A stretch of DNA of 64,000 nt from Cyanobacteria bacterium FACHB-DQ100 (GCA_014695195.1 JACJNW010000028.1:620001-684000); one strand, 5' to 3'; counted from the first letter of the stretch, positions 53,330-62,540 are shown. The notes: a model not told the origin generated them from the letters alone. Numbers and translations: made by a program.

Positions 53330-53368
53330 ACCAAAATTCCAGATCGCTTATCTTCACTTTAATGGAAA

Positions 53369-53989
53369 TTAGCGATTCACATTGAGTGAGTCGGTGACGC
53401 GGCGGAGAATTCCGTTAATAAACTTGTGTCCGTCTTCGTTGCTGTAGCGCTTTGCCAGTTCTACGGCTTCGTTGATTGCCACTCGATCGGGAATGCCCAG
53501 AAACATCATTTCGACTGTAGCGATGCGGAGAATGTCGCGATCGATCGTCGCTAAGCGCTCAACCTTCCAATCGACCAAAATATCGTTGAGCAGCTGATCG
53601 ATGGCTGTACGCTCAACTTGAAGCCGCGTGATGATTTCCATCGCATAAGTGCGGACTTCGGCTTGGTTTGCCAGTTGAATGAATTCGGGAAGCTCGATCG
53701 CACCGCCGATACGATTAATCGCGCTTTGAGCCAGGGCGATCGCTTCTTGTACCATCGTGCGGGCAGACTCAAGATTCGCCGCGCGGGTTTGACTTTTGAG
53801 CAGTTGGGCATCGCCGCGTTGCAGTTCTGCCGCAGCCGTTTCAAGCGTGTCGCGGGCTTCAGCGGCGAGTGTCCGAATGGAAGCAAGAACGAGATCTTGA
53901 ATTCTTTGTTGACTCACTTTTTCCAAATCAGAAGGAAGCTGGCTGATGCTGAGAAGTGCCAGTTCACGGGAAATTCGACGGGCTTGCAT
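53369..53989 (-). CDS. nusB: Transcription antitermination factor NusB
   Basis: A 206-aa protein from ATG 53989; a TTG at 54007 is in frame but less likely. It has the NusB opening RRISRELALLSISQLP and the C-terminal core DRDILRIATVEMMF..IPDRVAINEAVELAKRYS (gapped) with GHKFINGILRR near the end. NusB with NusE/S10 forms part of the rRNA antitermination complex. The long middle helical insert is usual for cyanobacterial NusB. It is in the same direction as, and close to, ftsY, a common cyanobacterial arrangement. Confidence 0.95.
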   Translation of the reverse strand: MQARRISRELALLSISQLPSDLEKVSQQRIQDLVLASIRTLAAEARDTLETAAAELQRGDAQLLKSQTRAANLESARTMVQEAIALAQSAINRIGGAIELPEFIQLANQAEVRTYAMEIITRLQVERTAIDQLLNDILVDWKVERLATIDRDILRIATVEMMFLGIPDRVAINEAVELAKRYSNEDGHKFINGILRRVTDSLNVNR

Positions 53990-54083
53990 GGCAGGTTTGG
54001 GGTTCAAATTGGCTCACGTATCTTACTGTATTCGAGACCCCGCTTAAAGACCTGATGTTAGATCCGTCAATCCATCAGACGGT

Positions 54084-54446
54084 TTACCCACCGCTAATTT
54101 TGGCTTTATATCCCAATTCTGTGAGCAATTGCAGCAATTTTTGCGCGTGATCGCCCTGGATCTCGATCGCCTCTTCCTTGACCGCTCCCCCCGTTCCACA
54201 CTGCGCCTTCAATTTCTTGGCTAAATCACTCAAAATTTCTGGTTTGTGTTGAAATCCTGAAATTATCGTCACCGTTTTACCGCCGCGCCCTTTGCGAGAC
54301 ACCTGAATGCGGACATTTTGCTGATTGGGAGGCAAGTCAGGCACAGCGCGTTCAAACACTTCTGAATTGCCGAACTCAGAATAAACAACGCGGTCACGCT
54401 GGCGTGTGCCGGAGGCATCGCGATCAGGCTTCAGTTTCTTTCCCAT
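54084..54446 (-). CDS. SUI1/YciH family translation factor
   Basis: A 120-aa protein of the eIF1/SUI1 fold. Visible are a VRIQVSRKGRGGKTVTIISGF strand-loop (gapped), LKAQCGTGGAVKEEAIEIQGDH and the C-terminal LLTELGYKAKISGG. Bacterial members (YciH) are thought to influence start-codon selection, with limited evidence. ATG 54446 has an AGGA site 7 nt upstream and gives a basic N-terminus MGKKLKPDRD; an extension to 54467 exists. The gene lies 95 bp upstream of nusB in the same direction and may be in the same transcript. Confidence 0.92.
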   Translation of the reverse strand: MGKKLKPDRDASGTRQRDRVVYSEFGNSEVFERAVPDLPPNQQNVRIQVSRKGRGGKTVTIISGFQHKPEILSDLAKKLKAQCGTGGAVKEEAIEIQGDHAQKLLQLLTELGYKAKISGG

Positions 54447-54522
54447 AGCAAATCCTGATGTATCCAAATATTACAGACAAACACAACTGAATCTTAAGGA
54501 GGGCTGAGTCTCGAAAGGGAGA

Positions 54523-55059
54523 ATGTTAGAATTCCTAGCAGAATCACTTCAGAAGCTGAGCTTGCTCAATTCTAAACGTGATGGGTGCTGTGGAAACGCA
54601 ATCCCGCTGCAACGATATCAACCTCGATTTAATAAAACTCTCATCCGACTTGTGCATACCCAGAAGCATCACAAGATTGATCTCGGTACGGATTATCCCT
54701 GCCCGTGCCGCCGTCGCGGTCGCTTGATCCCGATCGCGCTGACCGAAGCGTTTGGCTGTAATCGCTGTCAGCAGATTTTCGTTGTTGAAGAAAATGGTTG
54801 TGTGATTGAACAGCTTGCCACCACTTATCCGTATAAGCGATCGTGGCGCTGGACAGGACACCAGTGGAATGTGGTGCAACCGGGATTAGGAGATAGCTAT
54901 CTGCCTTTAGCGCTCGGTATTTTGCTGGTTCTGCTGAGTATTTGGCTACCTGTTGCGCTGCATTCGCCCTCCGGAGCAAGTATTATGTTGTGGGCGATCG
55001 TGGCATTGGTGTTAGCGGTGCTACCTGCGCTCATGGTTTGGTTAGCCTATCGACGGTAG
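54523..55059 (+). CDS. Zinc-ribbon membrane protein of unknown function
   Basis: A 178-aa protein. Residues 60-90 contain YPCPCRRRGRLIPIA...CNRCQQIFVV, a zinc-ribbon of the form CxC...CxxC. The last 60 residues have two membrane helices (YLPLALGILLVLLSIWLPVA and MLWAIVALVLAVLPALMVWLA). It is probably a small inner- or thylakoid-membrane protein with a cytoplasmic zinc knuckle. A GGGAG site immediately precedes the ATG. It is 4 bp upstream of the ProA-like gene, so they are co-transcribed. No family name can be given; conserved cyanobacterial hypotheticals of this shape exist. Confidence 0.75.
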   Translation: MLEFLAESLQKLSLLNSKRDGCCGNAIPLQRYQPRFNKTLIRLVHTQKHHKIDLGTDYPCPCRRRGRLIPIALTEAFGCNRCQQIFVVEENGCVIEQLATTYPYKRSWRWTGHQWNVVQPGLGDSYLPLALGILLVLLSIWLPVALHSPSGASIMLWAIVALVLAVLPALMVWLAYRR

Positions 55060-55063
55060 CCCA

Positions 55064-56323
55064 ATGACGACGGATAATTTGGGGGCATTTGACCCGATTT
55101 CAGCCCTACGTGCGGCTCATACGGCTTCGGTAACATTGTCATCTGCAAGCGGCGTGAATCGGAGTCGAGCAGTTCAAGCGATGGCGCAGGCGTTGTGTCG
55201 TCGCCAAAATGACATTCTAGAAGCGAATACGCTCGATCTCGAAATTAGCCGAGAAATGGCGATTTCGGAGTTGCTGCTGGAGTGGTTGAAACTAACCCCA
55301 GAACGGCTGCAAAACGTCGTGCAAATTCTCAATCGGTTAAGCGAACTGCCAGACCCGATCGGGCGTGTGATGCCTGCGAATTTTCAGACCGATCGCGCTC
55401 AGACGTATTCGCAGTTAATGCCGCTGGGTGTGATTGCGCTGATTTACGAAGCGTTTCCCGAACTCAGCGCGATCGCGGCTGGGTTGTGTATCAAAACGGC
55501 AAACTGTCTGATTCTCAAGGGAGGCAGCGAAGCAAGCCACTCGAATCTGGCGATCGCGGAAACATTACAGCAAGCGCTAGAGGATGAAGGTTTACCAATT
55601 GAAAGCGTGCAGTTGCTTCCGGCAGAAGACGCGCCGATTCGAGATTTGATTATTCAAGATCGATATTTGAATTTGGTGATTCCCTACGGGCGACCGAGTT
55701 TGGTGCAGCAAGTTGTGCGGCAAGCGACTGCGCCTGTATTGAAATCGGCGATGGGAAATTGTTATCTGTATTGGTCGCCGTCGGGGAGTTTGGAGATGGC
55801 GCGATCGATGATTATTGATAGTCACCTGAGCGAACCTGATCCCGTGAATGCGATCGAGAAAGTGCTGATTCATCGACAGCAGAATCCCGCATCTCTAGTC
55901 ATGCTTTGGGATAGTTTGCGTGAAAAAGGATTTGAAATTCGAGGTGACATGACGTTAGCCAACGAATTCCCGAGCCTTCGGCTGGTTGAGGATTCGGAAT
56001 GGAATCAAGCGTATCTCGATCGCATTATTAGCTTTCGGATTGTGGATGGGTTGCCAAGCGCAATCAACTGCATCAATCATTACAGTAGCGGTCATGCGGA
56101 TTGCCTTGTCACTGAGTCCTACCAAGAAAGCCGCCAGTTCGCTTTGGGAGTGAATAGCGCGACAACGTATATCAATGCGTCGCCTCGGTTTTATCGCAAT
56201 CCGAAACGCGGAGATGCCATCTTTTTGGGTATGTCGAATCAGAAAGGGCATCGACGCGGTTTAATCGGCCTAGAGACATTAACCACTGTAAAACATATTG
56301 TTCAAGGAACTGGACTAATGTAG
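55064..56323 (+). CDS. ProA-like aldehyde dehydrogenase (glutamate-5-semialdehyde dehydrogenase paralogue) lacking the catalytic cysteine
   Basis: A 419-aa protein with overall ProA architecture: PLGVIALIYEAFPELSAIAAGLCIKT near residue 126 (gapped), NCLILKGGSEA.HSN near 150, GNCYLY with C233, and the C-terminal GHADCLVTES and GLIGLETLTTVKHIV. In ProA the catalytic Cys sits in a CNA.ETLLVH motif; here the same place reads PVNAIEKVLIHR with V261, so the thiol is gone. The FG..A.IGIS..K segment is also altered (GDAIFLGMSNQKGHRRG). It is probably a divergent paralogue with a different or lost activity. True ProA is expected elsewhere in the genome. Do not assign proline biosynthesis to it without testing. 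Confidence 0.8.
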   Translation: MTTDNLGAFDPISALRAAHTASVTLSSASGVNRSRAVQAMAQALCRRQNDILEANTLDLEISREMAISELLLEWLKLTPERLQNVVQILNRLSELPDPIGRVMPANFQTDRAQTYSQLMPLGVIALIYEAFPELSAIAAGLCIKTANCLILKGGSEASHSNLAIAETLQQALEDEGLPIESVQLLPAEDAPIRDLIIQDRYLNLVIPYGRPSLVQQVVRQATAPVLKSAMGNCYLYWSPSGSLEMARSMIIDSHLSEPDPVNAIEKVLIHRQQNPASLVMLWDSLREKGFEIRGDMTLANEFPSLRLVEDSEWNQAYLDRIISFRIVDGLPSAINCINHYSSGHADCLVTESYQESRQFALGVNSATTYINASPRFYRNPKRGDAIFLGMSNQKGHRRGLIGLETLTTVKHIVQGTGLM

Positions 56324-56396
56324 CGCTTGGGCGAACATAGACCTCATGTCAGTTCAACGAATTAGAAGGCAGCCAGAATCGCTCTACCCCCAGCCT

Positions 56397-56442
56397 AAAA
56401 AAATCTCGAATCCCAGCCTTGCGGACAAGCCAGAATTCGAGA
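56397..56442 (-). terminator. Rho-independent terminator downstream of the VKOR gene
   Basis: On the minus strand an 8-bp perfect stem (TCTCGAAT with ATTCGAGA, at 56404-56411 and 56435-56442) encloses a small inner stem CTTG-cgga-CAAG. A run of seven T follows (A at 56397-56403 on the plus strand). It lies 40 bp past the VKOR stop and points in the right direction. Confidence 0.8.
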
Positions 56443-56482
56443 AGGGTGAGCTACGGATTTGTGAATTGCTTTCTAGACACCC

Positions 56483-57478
56483 CTAGGGCTGTCTGCACGC
56501 TTTGAACTCGTTCTTAAAGTTCTGCGGCCCCTTATAGCCAGACCTCTCTGCTAACTGCTGCAACGTTTGCCGCCCACTGTAAAATTGTCCGTTAACCTGC
56601 CAAGTCGGAAATCCTACTTTTTGCCCCGTCTGCTTTTCTGCCTCTCCTAAAACCCGCTGACAAGTCTCGATTTGAGCATCTTTTCCGCCCTCAGCGCATT
56701 CTACATAAGGGAATTCTTTAGACGCTTCCTTACCAAAGAATTGCTTTTGTTCGCAGCAGTGCGGACACCAGTACGCCCCGTACATCGTGGCTCCGGTCTG
56801 CTTCAAATGCTGTGCCAACTGCGTCTCCGCCTCTCCCGACGTATTCTCGATCACAAAATAAGGATTTCCCTGCGCGTCTGAAATTGTGACCGCATCGGCA
56901 GAAACTTGCCCAACCGAGGCACCCCAAGCGATCGACCCGATCAGCGTCACAATCCCGACGATCGACCCCAAGAATACTAATTGTCCGCGATCGTTCCAGT
57001 CCCGCCCGATCAGCGTCAGCACAAACATCAGCGTGGCAAAAGTCGCCGATGCCAGACAAAAATAACAAATCCCGTTGACCCCAAATTGCGACACAAATTT
57101 GGAGAACATAATGTACATCAAGTAGCCGCTAAACAGCAGCATCGCCGTTGCGCCCGCAAACAGCAACAGCCAAGTCTGATTTTCTAAATTCGTGCGTAAC
57201 GATTTCTTTTCCTCTGGATTCACCAGTAGCGGAGCCAGCGCAAACACCGCCATCGCTAAATAGGCTAGCAAGCCGTACAGCGATAGCGGTAAGCCAAATA
57301 GCACGGCATACGGACTTTCTAGCACCCGTTCGCATCCAGTTGTGGGGCAGGCAACGGTGGCACTAGCCAGTTTGTTAAAGGTGATATAGCCCGTGTTGAG
57401 AATACCGAGTGCCGCGATCGCGCCGATCAGCAGGCGAGAGTTTCGGTAAATCCAGGGCGTAGAACGTCGGCGAGTCAT
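56483..57478 (-). CDS. Vitamin K epoxide reductase-thioredoxin fusion (disulfide bond formation)
   Basis: A 331-aa fusion. Residues 15-190 are a VKOR domain with four to five membrane helices, the loop cysteines C44 and C49 (CPTTGC) and the quinone-side CxxC (C138-Y-F-C141). Residues 200-331 are a thioredoxin-like domain with the active site C238-P-H-C241 (YWCPHC). The pair passes electrons from newly made disulfides through the thioredoxin part to VKOR and then to quinone; in cyanobacteria the domain faces the periplasm or thylakoid lumen and supports oxidative folding and photosystem assembly. The gene is monocistronic, with its own terminator. Confidence 0.95.
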   Translation of the reverse strand: MTRRRSTPWIYRNSRLLIGAIAALGILNTGYITFNKLASATVACPTTGCERVLESPYAVLFGLPLSLYGLLAYLAMAVFALAPLLVNPEEKKSLRTNLENQTWLLLFAGATAMLLFSGYLMYIMFSKFVSQFGVNGICYFCLASATFATLMFVLTLIGRDWNDRGQLVFLGSIVGIVTLIGSIAWGASVGQVSADAVTISDAQGNPYFVIENTSGEAETQLAQHLKQTGATMYGAYWCPHCCEQKQFFGKEASKEFPYVECAEGGKDAQIETCQRVLGEAEKQTGQKVGFPTWQVNGQFYSGRQTLQQLAERSGYKGPQNFKNEFKACRQP

Positions 57479-57686
57479 AGGATGATTTCAAAGGAAGTCG
57501 CTTTGTACTCTATCAGGGTAACGGTTGCAACCATGACTTGGAGTCTGTAGTTTATTTTGGCTGAATTTTGGGCGATCGTACCGTTTGTTTTCCTGACTGT
57601 AATTGCAGCTCTAAGTTTCTTGGCAAATTCACTTGCAAAGTTTTGGTTCTTTTGCTAAGTTAATTAAGCGCTGAAAAGCGCAGTCG

Positions 57687-57759
<73 letters not shown>

Positions 57760-57846
57760 AGGTTCTAGAGTTTGGCGAAAAACGTTCCCCCAAATTTCCC
57801 CCAGAACCTGCTTACAGCTGAATAACGTGGACTGCGGATCAATGCC

Positions 57847-57974
57847 GTATTCACAACTTTTAACGGGGAGAAATACCCCTATAAAGTTATGAATACCGAT
57901 ACTGATACTGCAAGTTTCGGTGTGTGAGAAGCTGATTTATTTAACTAGAACGCTATACTCCGGTTCTCACACAC
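57847..57974. repeat. Two inverted repeats downstream of tRNA-Phe
   Basis: The first (57847-57896) is a near-perfect 50-nt hairpin: GTATTCAcAACTTT pairs with AAAGTTaTGAATAC, with an inner GGGG/CCCC stem around a 7-nt loop. The second pairs GTGTGTGAGAA (57920-57930) perfectly with TTCTCACACAC (57964-57974) over a 33-nt loop. Both lie in the 319-bp gap between the tRNA and a kinase gene; no T-run makes either an obvious terminator. They might be mobile-element ends or regulatory structures. Nothing else is seen in this gap. Confidence 0.75.
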
Positions 57975-58078
57975 ATTATTCTGAGGGACTCAACAACTAG
58001 AAGAGTGAGTTTTTGCTCTGCTGAATATAATATCTACGTATCCTGGAAATTTAGGCAGAGAAATAAAGGGCAGATTTG

Positions 58079-59191
58079 ATGGTTAAGCCAGCATCTGAGC
58101 GTCTTCAGCAACATACAGATCGAATCATGCAGCTATGGGAGGAGCGGGCACGGGCTGAAATCAGCGCCTCCCTGCATCACACCTCGCTGATCTTGCAGAA
58201 TTCGCTACCGCAGTACTTAAACTTCCTCGTCACTGAATTATCAACCGCCATTGAACGCACCTCTACCCGTATCAACGCTGATAAAGTGGAAAGCGATCGA
58301 ATTGGCAGGAAGCATGGACGGGAACGCGCGGGATATGCAGATTACTCAATTACTCAACTGATCCTTGAGTATCACCTTCTCCGCCAGGTGGTTTTTCAGG
58401 TGCTAGAGGAAGAAGCGCCGTTAACCCCACGGGAACGAGACATTATCATCAGTTCCATTGAGCAAGCTGTCAATGATGCAGCAACGCAGTTCTCCCAAAC
58501 GTTGAGCGAGATTCAAGAGTTGTTTATGGTGACCCTGACCCATGACCTGAAAAATCCCCTGAATGTGATAAAAATGGGCACACACTTGGTTTTACGCCGA
58601 TTTGAACGAGGTGATCGCCACTATGATGTCACAGCCAAAATGATCGGTGCGATCGGCCGACTGGATGGGATGATTCAAAATTTGCTTGATGCGAGTCGGT
58701 TACGGGCAGGGCAGGGCTTGAGTTTAACGTTCGAGAATTGCGATTTAGAGCAGCTCCTTCAGGAGGTTGTGGAGGATTTGAACTTTGCGTATGAAGACCG
58801 CTTTGTGCTGGTTTCTGATGGTGCAGTTGAAACCCGTTGCAGTCGCAAAGACCTACGACGGGTGATTGAAAACATCGCGACAAATGCTGTGAAATACGGC
58901 GCTTCTGATACGCCAATCACGCTCACACTGCAACACACGGCAACAGCAATCCACATCACGATTCATAACGAAGGTCAGCCCATTTCTCCAGAGGCGCGAT
59001 CCATTCTTTTTCAACAATTTCGTCGTACTAAGACTGCTGGAGAGCAGGAAGGATGGGGCTTAGGCTTATTCCTGGCGAAGAGCTTGACTGAAATGCATCA
59101 AGGGACAATTGAGGTTGAAAGTGCAGGGGGCAAGGGGACAAGCTTCATCATCACGTTGCCAGTAGTATCGGCTGACACAACTAAATCCTAA
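58079..59191 (+). CDS. Sensor histidine kinase with RsbR-type N-terminal domain
   Basis: A 370-aa soluble kinase from ATG 58079; TTG 58076 is adjacent and unlikely. Residues 1-150 are helical (LQQHTDRIMQLWEERARAEI and YSITQLILEYHLLRQVVFQVL), resembling the RsbRD-type sensor domain of stress proteins. The H-box is LTHDLKNPLNVIKMG with His near residue 160. The ATPase domain has an N-box DLRRVIENIATNAVKYG, a shortened G1 and a G2 box GWGLGLFLAK. No partner regulator is adjacent. The start codon follows an AAAGGG site. What it senses is unknown. Confidence 0.88.
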   Translation: MVKPASERLQQHTDRIMQLWEERARAEISASLHHTSLILQNSLPQYLNFLVTELSTAIERTSTRINADKVESDRIGRKHGRERAGYADYSITQLILEYHLLRQVVFQVLEEEAPLTPRERDIIISSIEQAVNDAATQFSQTLSEIQELFMVTLTHDLKNPLNVIKMGTHLVLRRFERGDRHYDVTAKMIGAIGRLDGMIQNLLDASRLRAGQGLSLTFENCDLEQLLQEVVEDLNFAYEDRFVLVSDGAVETRCSRKDLRRVIENIATNAVKYGASDTPITLTLQHTATAIHITIHNEGQPISPEARSILFQQFRRTKTAGEQEGWGLGLFLAKSLTEMHQGTIEVESAGGKGTSFIITLPVVSADTTKS

Positions 59192-59499
59192 TCGATCCAG
59201 ATTGAGTGCGACCGCTGAACCCTGATAACGTCCCCCAGAAGGACATTTAATCTTGTGTTCCCCCAGTGACTTAGGAGCTTATGGGAGAGCGGCGCGATTC
59301 ATCTGTTGAGGGCGTGCTGAATTCTTCTATTGAGGCAAAGATTTTGTGAAGTATCAGGACGTGTAGGAAGAAAGCCGTAGAGTGAAGTGCTTCCTTCAGC
59401 TCGACCGGATTATGGAAAGTAGGCACAAACTCAGTTGGGCGCAGCCTTGCAACTGCGATCGCGCACAAAGATACTTCATCAATCTAGGGGGTTCTAAGT
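59192..59499. other. Intergenic region without a recognised gene
   Basis: 308 bp between a histidine kinase gene and the short PspA-like gene. Two CCCCCAG boxes occur 30 bp apart near 59233-59266. A 22-codon plus-strand frame (MGERRDSSVEG...) begins near 59280 behind AGGAG but has no protein-like support. No RNA or repeat of known type is seen. Confidence 0.4.
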
Positions 59500-59838
59500 A
59501 TGGGTACATTTGATCGCATCAGTCGCATTGTTCGCGCCGAAATGAACAGCCCTAAGTCTCAGTCAAGCTATAACTCAAATCAGCAAACGAGAGAACTAGA
59601 AGAACAGGCTATTTCTCTACGTCAGCAAATTGCAAATTTAGAAGCTACGAATAAAGACTCGATGAGTAGCGCATTGCGGCAAGAGTATGCGACTACGATT
59701 TCAAACCTCAAGCGATCGCTGGCAACGCTAGAGCAGACGATCCTTAATCTTGGTGGGTCTATTGAGCCGAGCGCCGATAAATACGCTCTTATTGATGCAG
59801 AATTAGAAATGCTAAAGCAAGCGTTAGACGAACTCTAA
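59500..59838 (+). CDS. Short PspA/IM30-like coiled-coil protein
   Basis: A 112-aa protein. The first 16 residues (MGTFDRISRIVRAEMN) match the amphipathic opening of the PspA/IM30 group in cyanobacteria (usually MGLFDR..RV.RAN.N). The rest is a linker and a coiled coil (ELEEQAISLRQQIANLEATN and ISNLKRSLATLEQTILNL) ending with ELEMLKQALDEL, a closing motif also seen in longer relatives. Full PspA proteins are about twice as long, so this one lacks much of the central helical hairpin. It may be a shortened paralogue with membrane-binding helix and coiled coil retained, or a decayed copy. Its acidic end is intact, suggesting it is functional. Confidence 0.65.
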   Translation: MGTFDRISRIVRAEMNSPKSQSSYNSNQQTRELEEQAISLRQQIANLEATNKDSMSSALRQEYATTISNLKRSLATLEQTILNLGGSIEPSADKYALIDAELEMLKQALDEL

Positions 59839-60109
59839 AGCGATCGCACTCAATCTGGAAACTCTGAGCTCGCAATCCCGCAATTCGATTTGAAGGGGGG
59901 TTAATTGGGTTTGCAGCTCGACCACAATCAAAGTGTCCATAGAAAACCGCCCTTATTGGGAGCGGTTCCGTTGGTGGATTCAGTTTGCGGGAATGAGATC
60001 GATCGAGTCCTGAATCTACAGCGCTTTTCACGCGAATGCACAATGCAAAATCATTCAACTGCCGTTCGAGCCATGACTCTCTGATGCGCTAACCGACGTT
60101 CTGCCCGCC

Positions 60110-61888
60110 TCATTGACGCACACCTGACTGGCGAATGGGCAGCTCAACGACAAATTCAGCACCCTGACCGGGAGTTGAGTGGCAGTAGAGTTTACCATGG
60201 TGCTTTTCGACGATGATTTGGTAGCTAATCGACATGCCCATGCCTGTGCCTTTGCCCACAGGTTTCGTCGTGAAGAAGGGATCAAAAATCCGTTGCTGAA
60301 TCGGTTCCGGCACGCCCATGCCGTTATCCGCGATTGCAATCTCTACCCAGTCATCCACCACGGAAGTTCGGATGGTGATTCGCGGCTGGGCGGTAGCTTC
60401 GAGTGCATCGATCGCATTGCTCAAGAGATTCATAAAGACCTGATTGATTTGACCTGCACGACATTCGATTTGAGGCAGTGCAGCATAGTCTCGCACGATG
60501 AGAATTTCAGGACGCTGAGGCGAGGGTTTCAAGCGATGTTGCAGAATCAGGAGTGTACTTTCGAGTCCTTCATGCAAATCGACCGCTTTGAAATCGGCTT
60601 CATCGAGCCGAGAGAAGTTGCGTAGCGACAGGACGATTTCGCGAATGCGAGTGGTTCCAATCTCCATTGAGTTAAGGAGATTGGGGAGATCGGAATGAAT
60701 AAATTCAAAATCGGTCGCCTGCAACTGGCGTTGAACAGCGGGGTGTGGGAATGGATGATGAAGTTGATAGAGGTTCAAGAGGGTCAGAATCTCAGTGACA
60801 TAATCATGTAAATAAGTGAGATTGCCGTGAATGAAAGAGACAGGGTTATTAATTTCATGAGCAATGCCTGCTACTAGCTGTCCCAGGCTCGACATTTTTT
60901 CACTCTGGATCAGTTGTGTTTGACTGCTTTGGAGATTGCGGAGGGCTTGTTCTAGCTGAGCGGTTTGCTGTCTCAACTTCTCTTCGATCGTGATGCGCTC
61001 AGTGACATCGTGACAAAAGCCCAGCACTGCGAAAACCTCACCCTCGGCAGATAGAGGAATTTTCTGTGTATCAAAAATACGGGTGGTGCCATCCGCTGCG
61101 GTTGCTGGGTCGTAGGAATTATGAATTCTTTGTCCTGCAAGCGCAGCCTGATCGTCCGTCCGAAACCCGCGAATGCCTTGATCTGGATTACCGAGGACGA
61201 GATCCACAGGAAAGCCTAATTCCAGATCATCTTTTCCGAGCATGTCTTGGACGGTCTGTCCGATGGCGGTGGCATAGCTTTGGTTCACCAAGAGATAGCG
61301 AAACTGCTGGTCTTTGACAAAAATCCAATCTTGCGTTTCGTCGATCACTGTTTGCAGCAACTGCGCTGGTTGTTCTATGGTCTGACAGGACGGTACGGGT
61401 TCCCTTGAGCGAGCTTGAGCAAGCTGCAAAGACTGTGGTTCATCCTGACCGGTGACAGGCGGTTGCACAAACAGAATACCATTCCAAAGCTGTCCTAAAG
61501 CGGTTAGTGAGTCTGAGGTGGCAATCAGTTGAATGAGCTGAATCTGTCCAGATGCCAACCGCCATCGTCCTTGCCATTGCCATGACTGTTGTGTTTGGGT
61601 CGCTTGGGTGAGCGTCCTATGAAATGTCGCCTGATCGTCCGCTTCAATCTGAGCGAGCCACTGTGAGACATTGGCTTGAATTTCAGTAAATGGGCGCTCG
61701 AACACTAGGATGCAGTTTGGACTGATAAAGGGAAGGGTAATTGACCCATCAGAATGCGAAAGCAATTGGAAAATCACACCAGGTCCTGTTTCCAAGATTT
61801 GCTTCAAGGGAGGCTCGATCGAGCTGTTCTCACTGCGCTGCAAATTATGTAAATCAATCTTTGCGGGAAGTGGGGAGGCGTGGGGCAT
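60110..61888 (-). CDS. PAS-domain sensor histidine kinase
   Basis: A 592-aa cytoplasmic kinase from ATG 61888; TTG 61906 is in frame. Residues 30-150 form one weak PAS-like domain, and residues 180-305 a typical PAS/PAC (WIFVKDQQFRYLLVNQSYAT). A coiled coil precedes the H-box [16 protein letters not shown] with His near residue 344. N-box INQVFMNLLSNAIDALE, G1 ADNGMGVP and lid [15 protein letters not shown] complete the ATPase domain. Its kinase core is very like that of the four-PAS kinase at 6013-8478, including the FSRLDEA and VDLHEG..STL segments. No response regulator lies nearby. Confidence 0.9.
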   Translation of the reverse strand: MPHASPLPAKIDLHNLQRSENSSIEPPLKQILETGPGVIFQLLSHSDGSITLPFISPNCILVFERPFTEIQANVSQWLAQIEADDQATFHRTLTQATQTQQSWQWQGRWRLASGQIQLIQLIATSDSLTALGQLWNGILFVQPPVTGQDEPQSLQLAQARSREPVPSCQTIEQPAQLLQTVIDETQDWIFVKDQQFRYLLVNQSYATAIGQTVQDMLGKDDLELGFPVDLVLGNPDQGIRGFRTDDQAALAGQRIHNSYDPATAADGTTRIFDTQKIPLSAEGEVFAVLGFCHDVTERITIEEKLRQQTAQLEQALRNLQSSQTQLIQSEKMSSLGQLVAGIAHEINNPVSFIHGNLTYLHDYVTEILTLLNLYQLHHPFPHPAVQRQLQATDFEFIHSDLPNLLNSMEIGTTRIREIVLSLRNFSRLDEADFKAVDLHEGLESTLLILQHRLKPSPQRPEILIVRDYAALPQIECRAGQINQVFMNLLSNAIDALEATAQPRITIRTSVVDDWVEIAIADNGMGVPEPIQQRIFDPFFTTKPVGKGTGMGMSISYQIIVEKHHGKLYCHSTPGQGAEFVVELPIRQSGVRQ

Positions 61889-62082
61889 GAACACACTGAG
61901 GGACAAGCGACAGCAACCCTATTTTTCCCATCCTTCAACAAAACCCGCTTTAAGGCAGAACAAAAATTACAGAGAGAAGAAACAGTGCTCTATAGCACAT
62001 TGCGAATGGTGATAATACTTTATCATTACTTAATATTTTGTTGGATTCCGTGACCTAGCCCCCGGTATGTGAGGAAGATTGA

Positions 62083-62526
62083 ATGAAAAGGTTCTTGTCT
62101 CAAGCCATGAATGTAGATCATCGTGGCTGTTTTTGGACTGCGCTAGATCAGCCTTGGGCTGAGGTGAACTATGTGGAAACGTTAGCAAACAAAGTGCGCG
62201 GCAACCACTACCATCAGTACACCTATGAGCTTTTCTTTATCATCTCAGGTGAAATCGAGATCAGCATTGAGTCATTACAGTCTGGAGAGCGCACCACCTT
62301 CTTGGCGACAAAAGGAGAGCAAATTCTGATTGAACCTTACGAGTTGCACACTTTCCGGACAAAGACCAACGCTCAATGGATTGCAATGCTGTCCCAGAAA
62401 ATTGACCCCCACAATCCAGATTTTCATCGCCTTTCCAGTGCTGCACCCGCTCATCAAGAGGGAGACATCGATGTGGGTCTACCCAGTTTGGTGCCAACCC
62501 AACCCTTGAGTCTCCTGGATAATTGA
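62083..62526 (+). CDS. Cupin-fold protein
   Basis: A 147-aa single-domain cupin behind a GAGGAAG site. The metal-binding motif 1 reads GNHYHQYTYELFFIISGEIEI (abbreviated; His pair near residues 46 and 48, Glu near 54) and motif 2 reads IEPYELHTFRT with a His. The layout resembles the sugar-nucleotide isomerase-like cupins (WxcM/FdtA type) or general regulatory cupins; no catalytic pair decides between them. It stands alone, with the next plus-strand gene 600 bp away. Confidence 0.78.
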   Translation: MKRFLSQAMNVDHRGCFWTALDQPWAEVNYVETLANKVRGNHYHQYTYELFFIISGEIEISIESLQSGERTTFLATKGEQILIEPYELHTFRTKTNAQWIAMLSQKIDPHNPDFHRLSSAAPAHQEGDIDVGLPSLVPTQPLSLLDN

Positions 62527-62540
62527 GTTCGCCAAATGTG

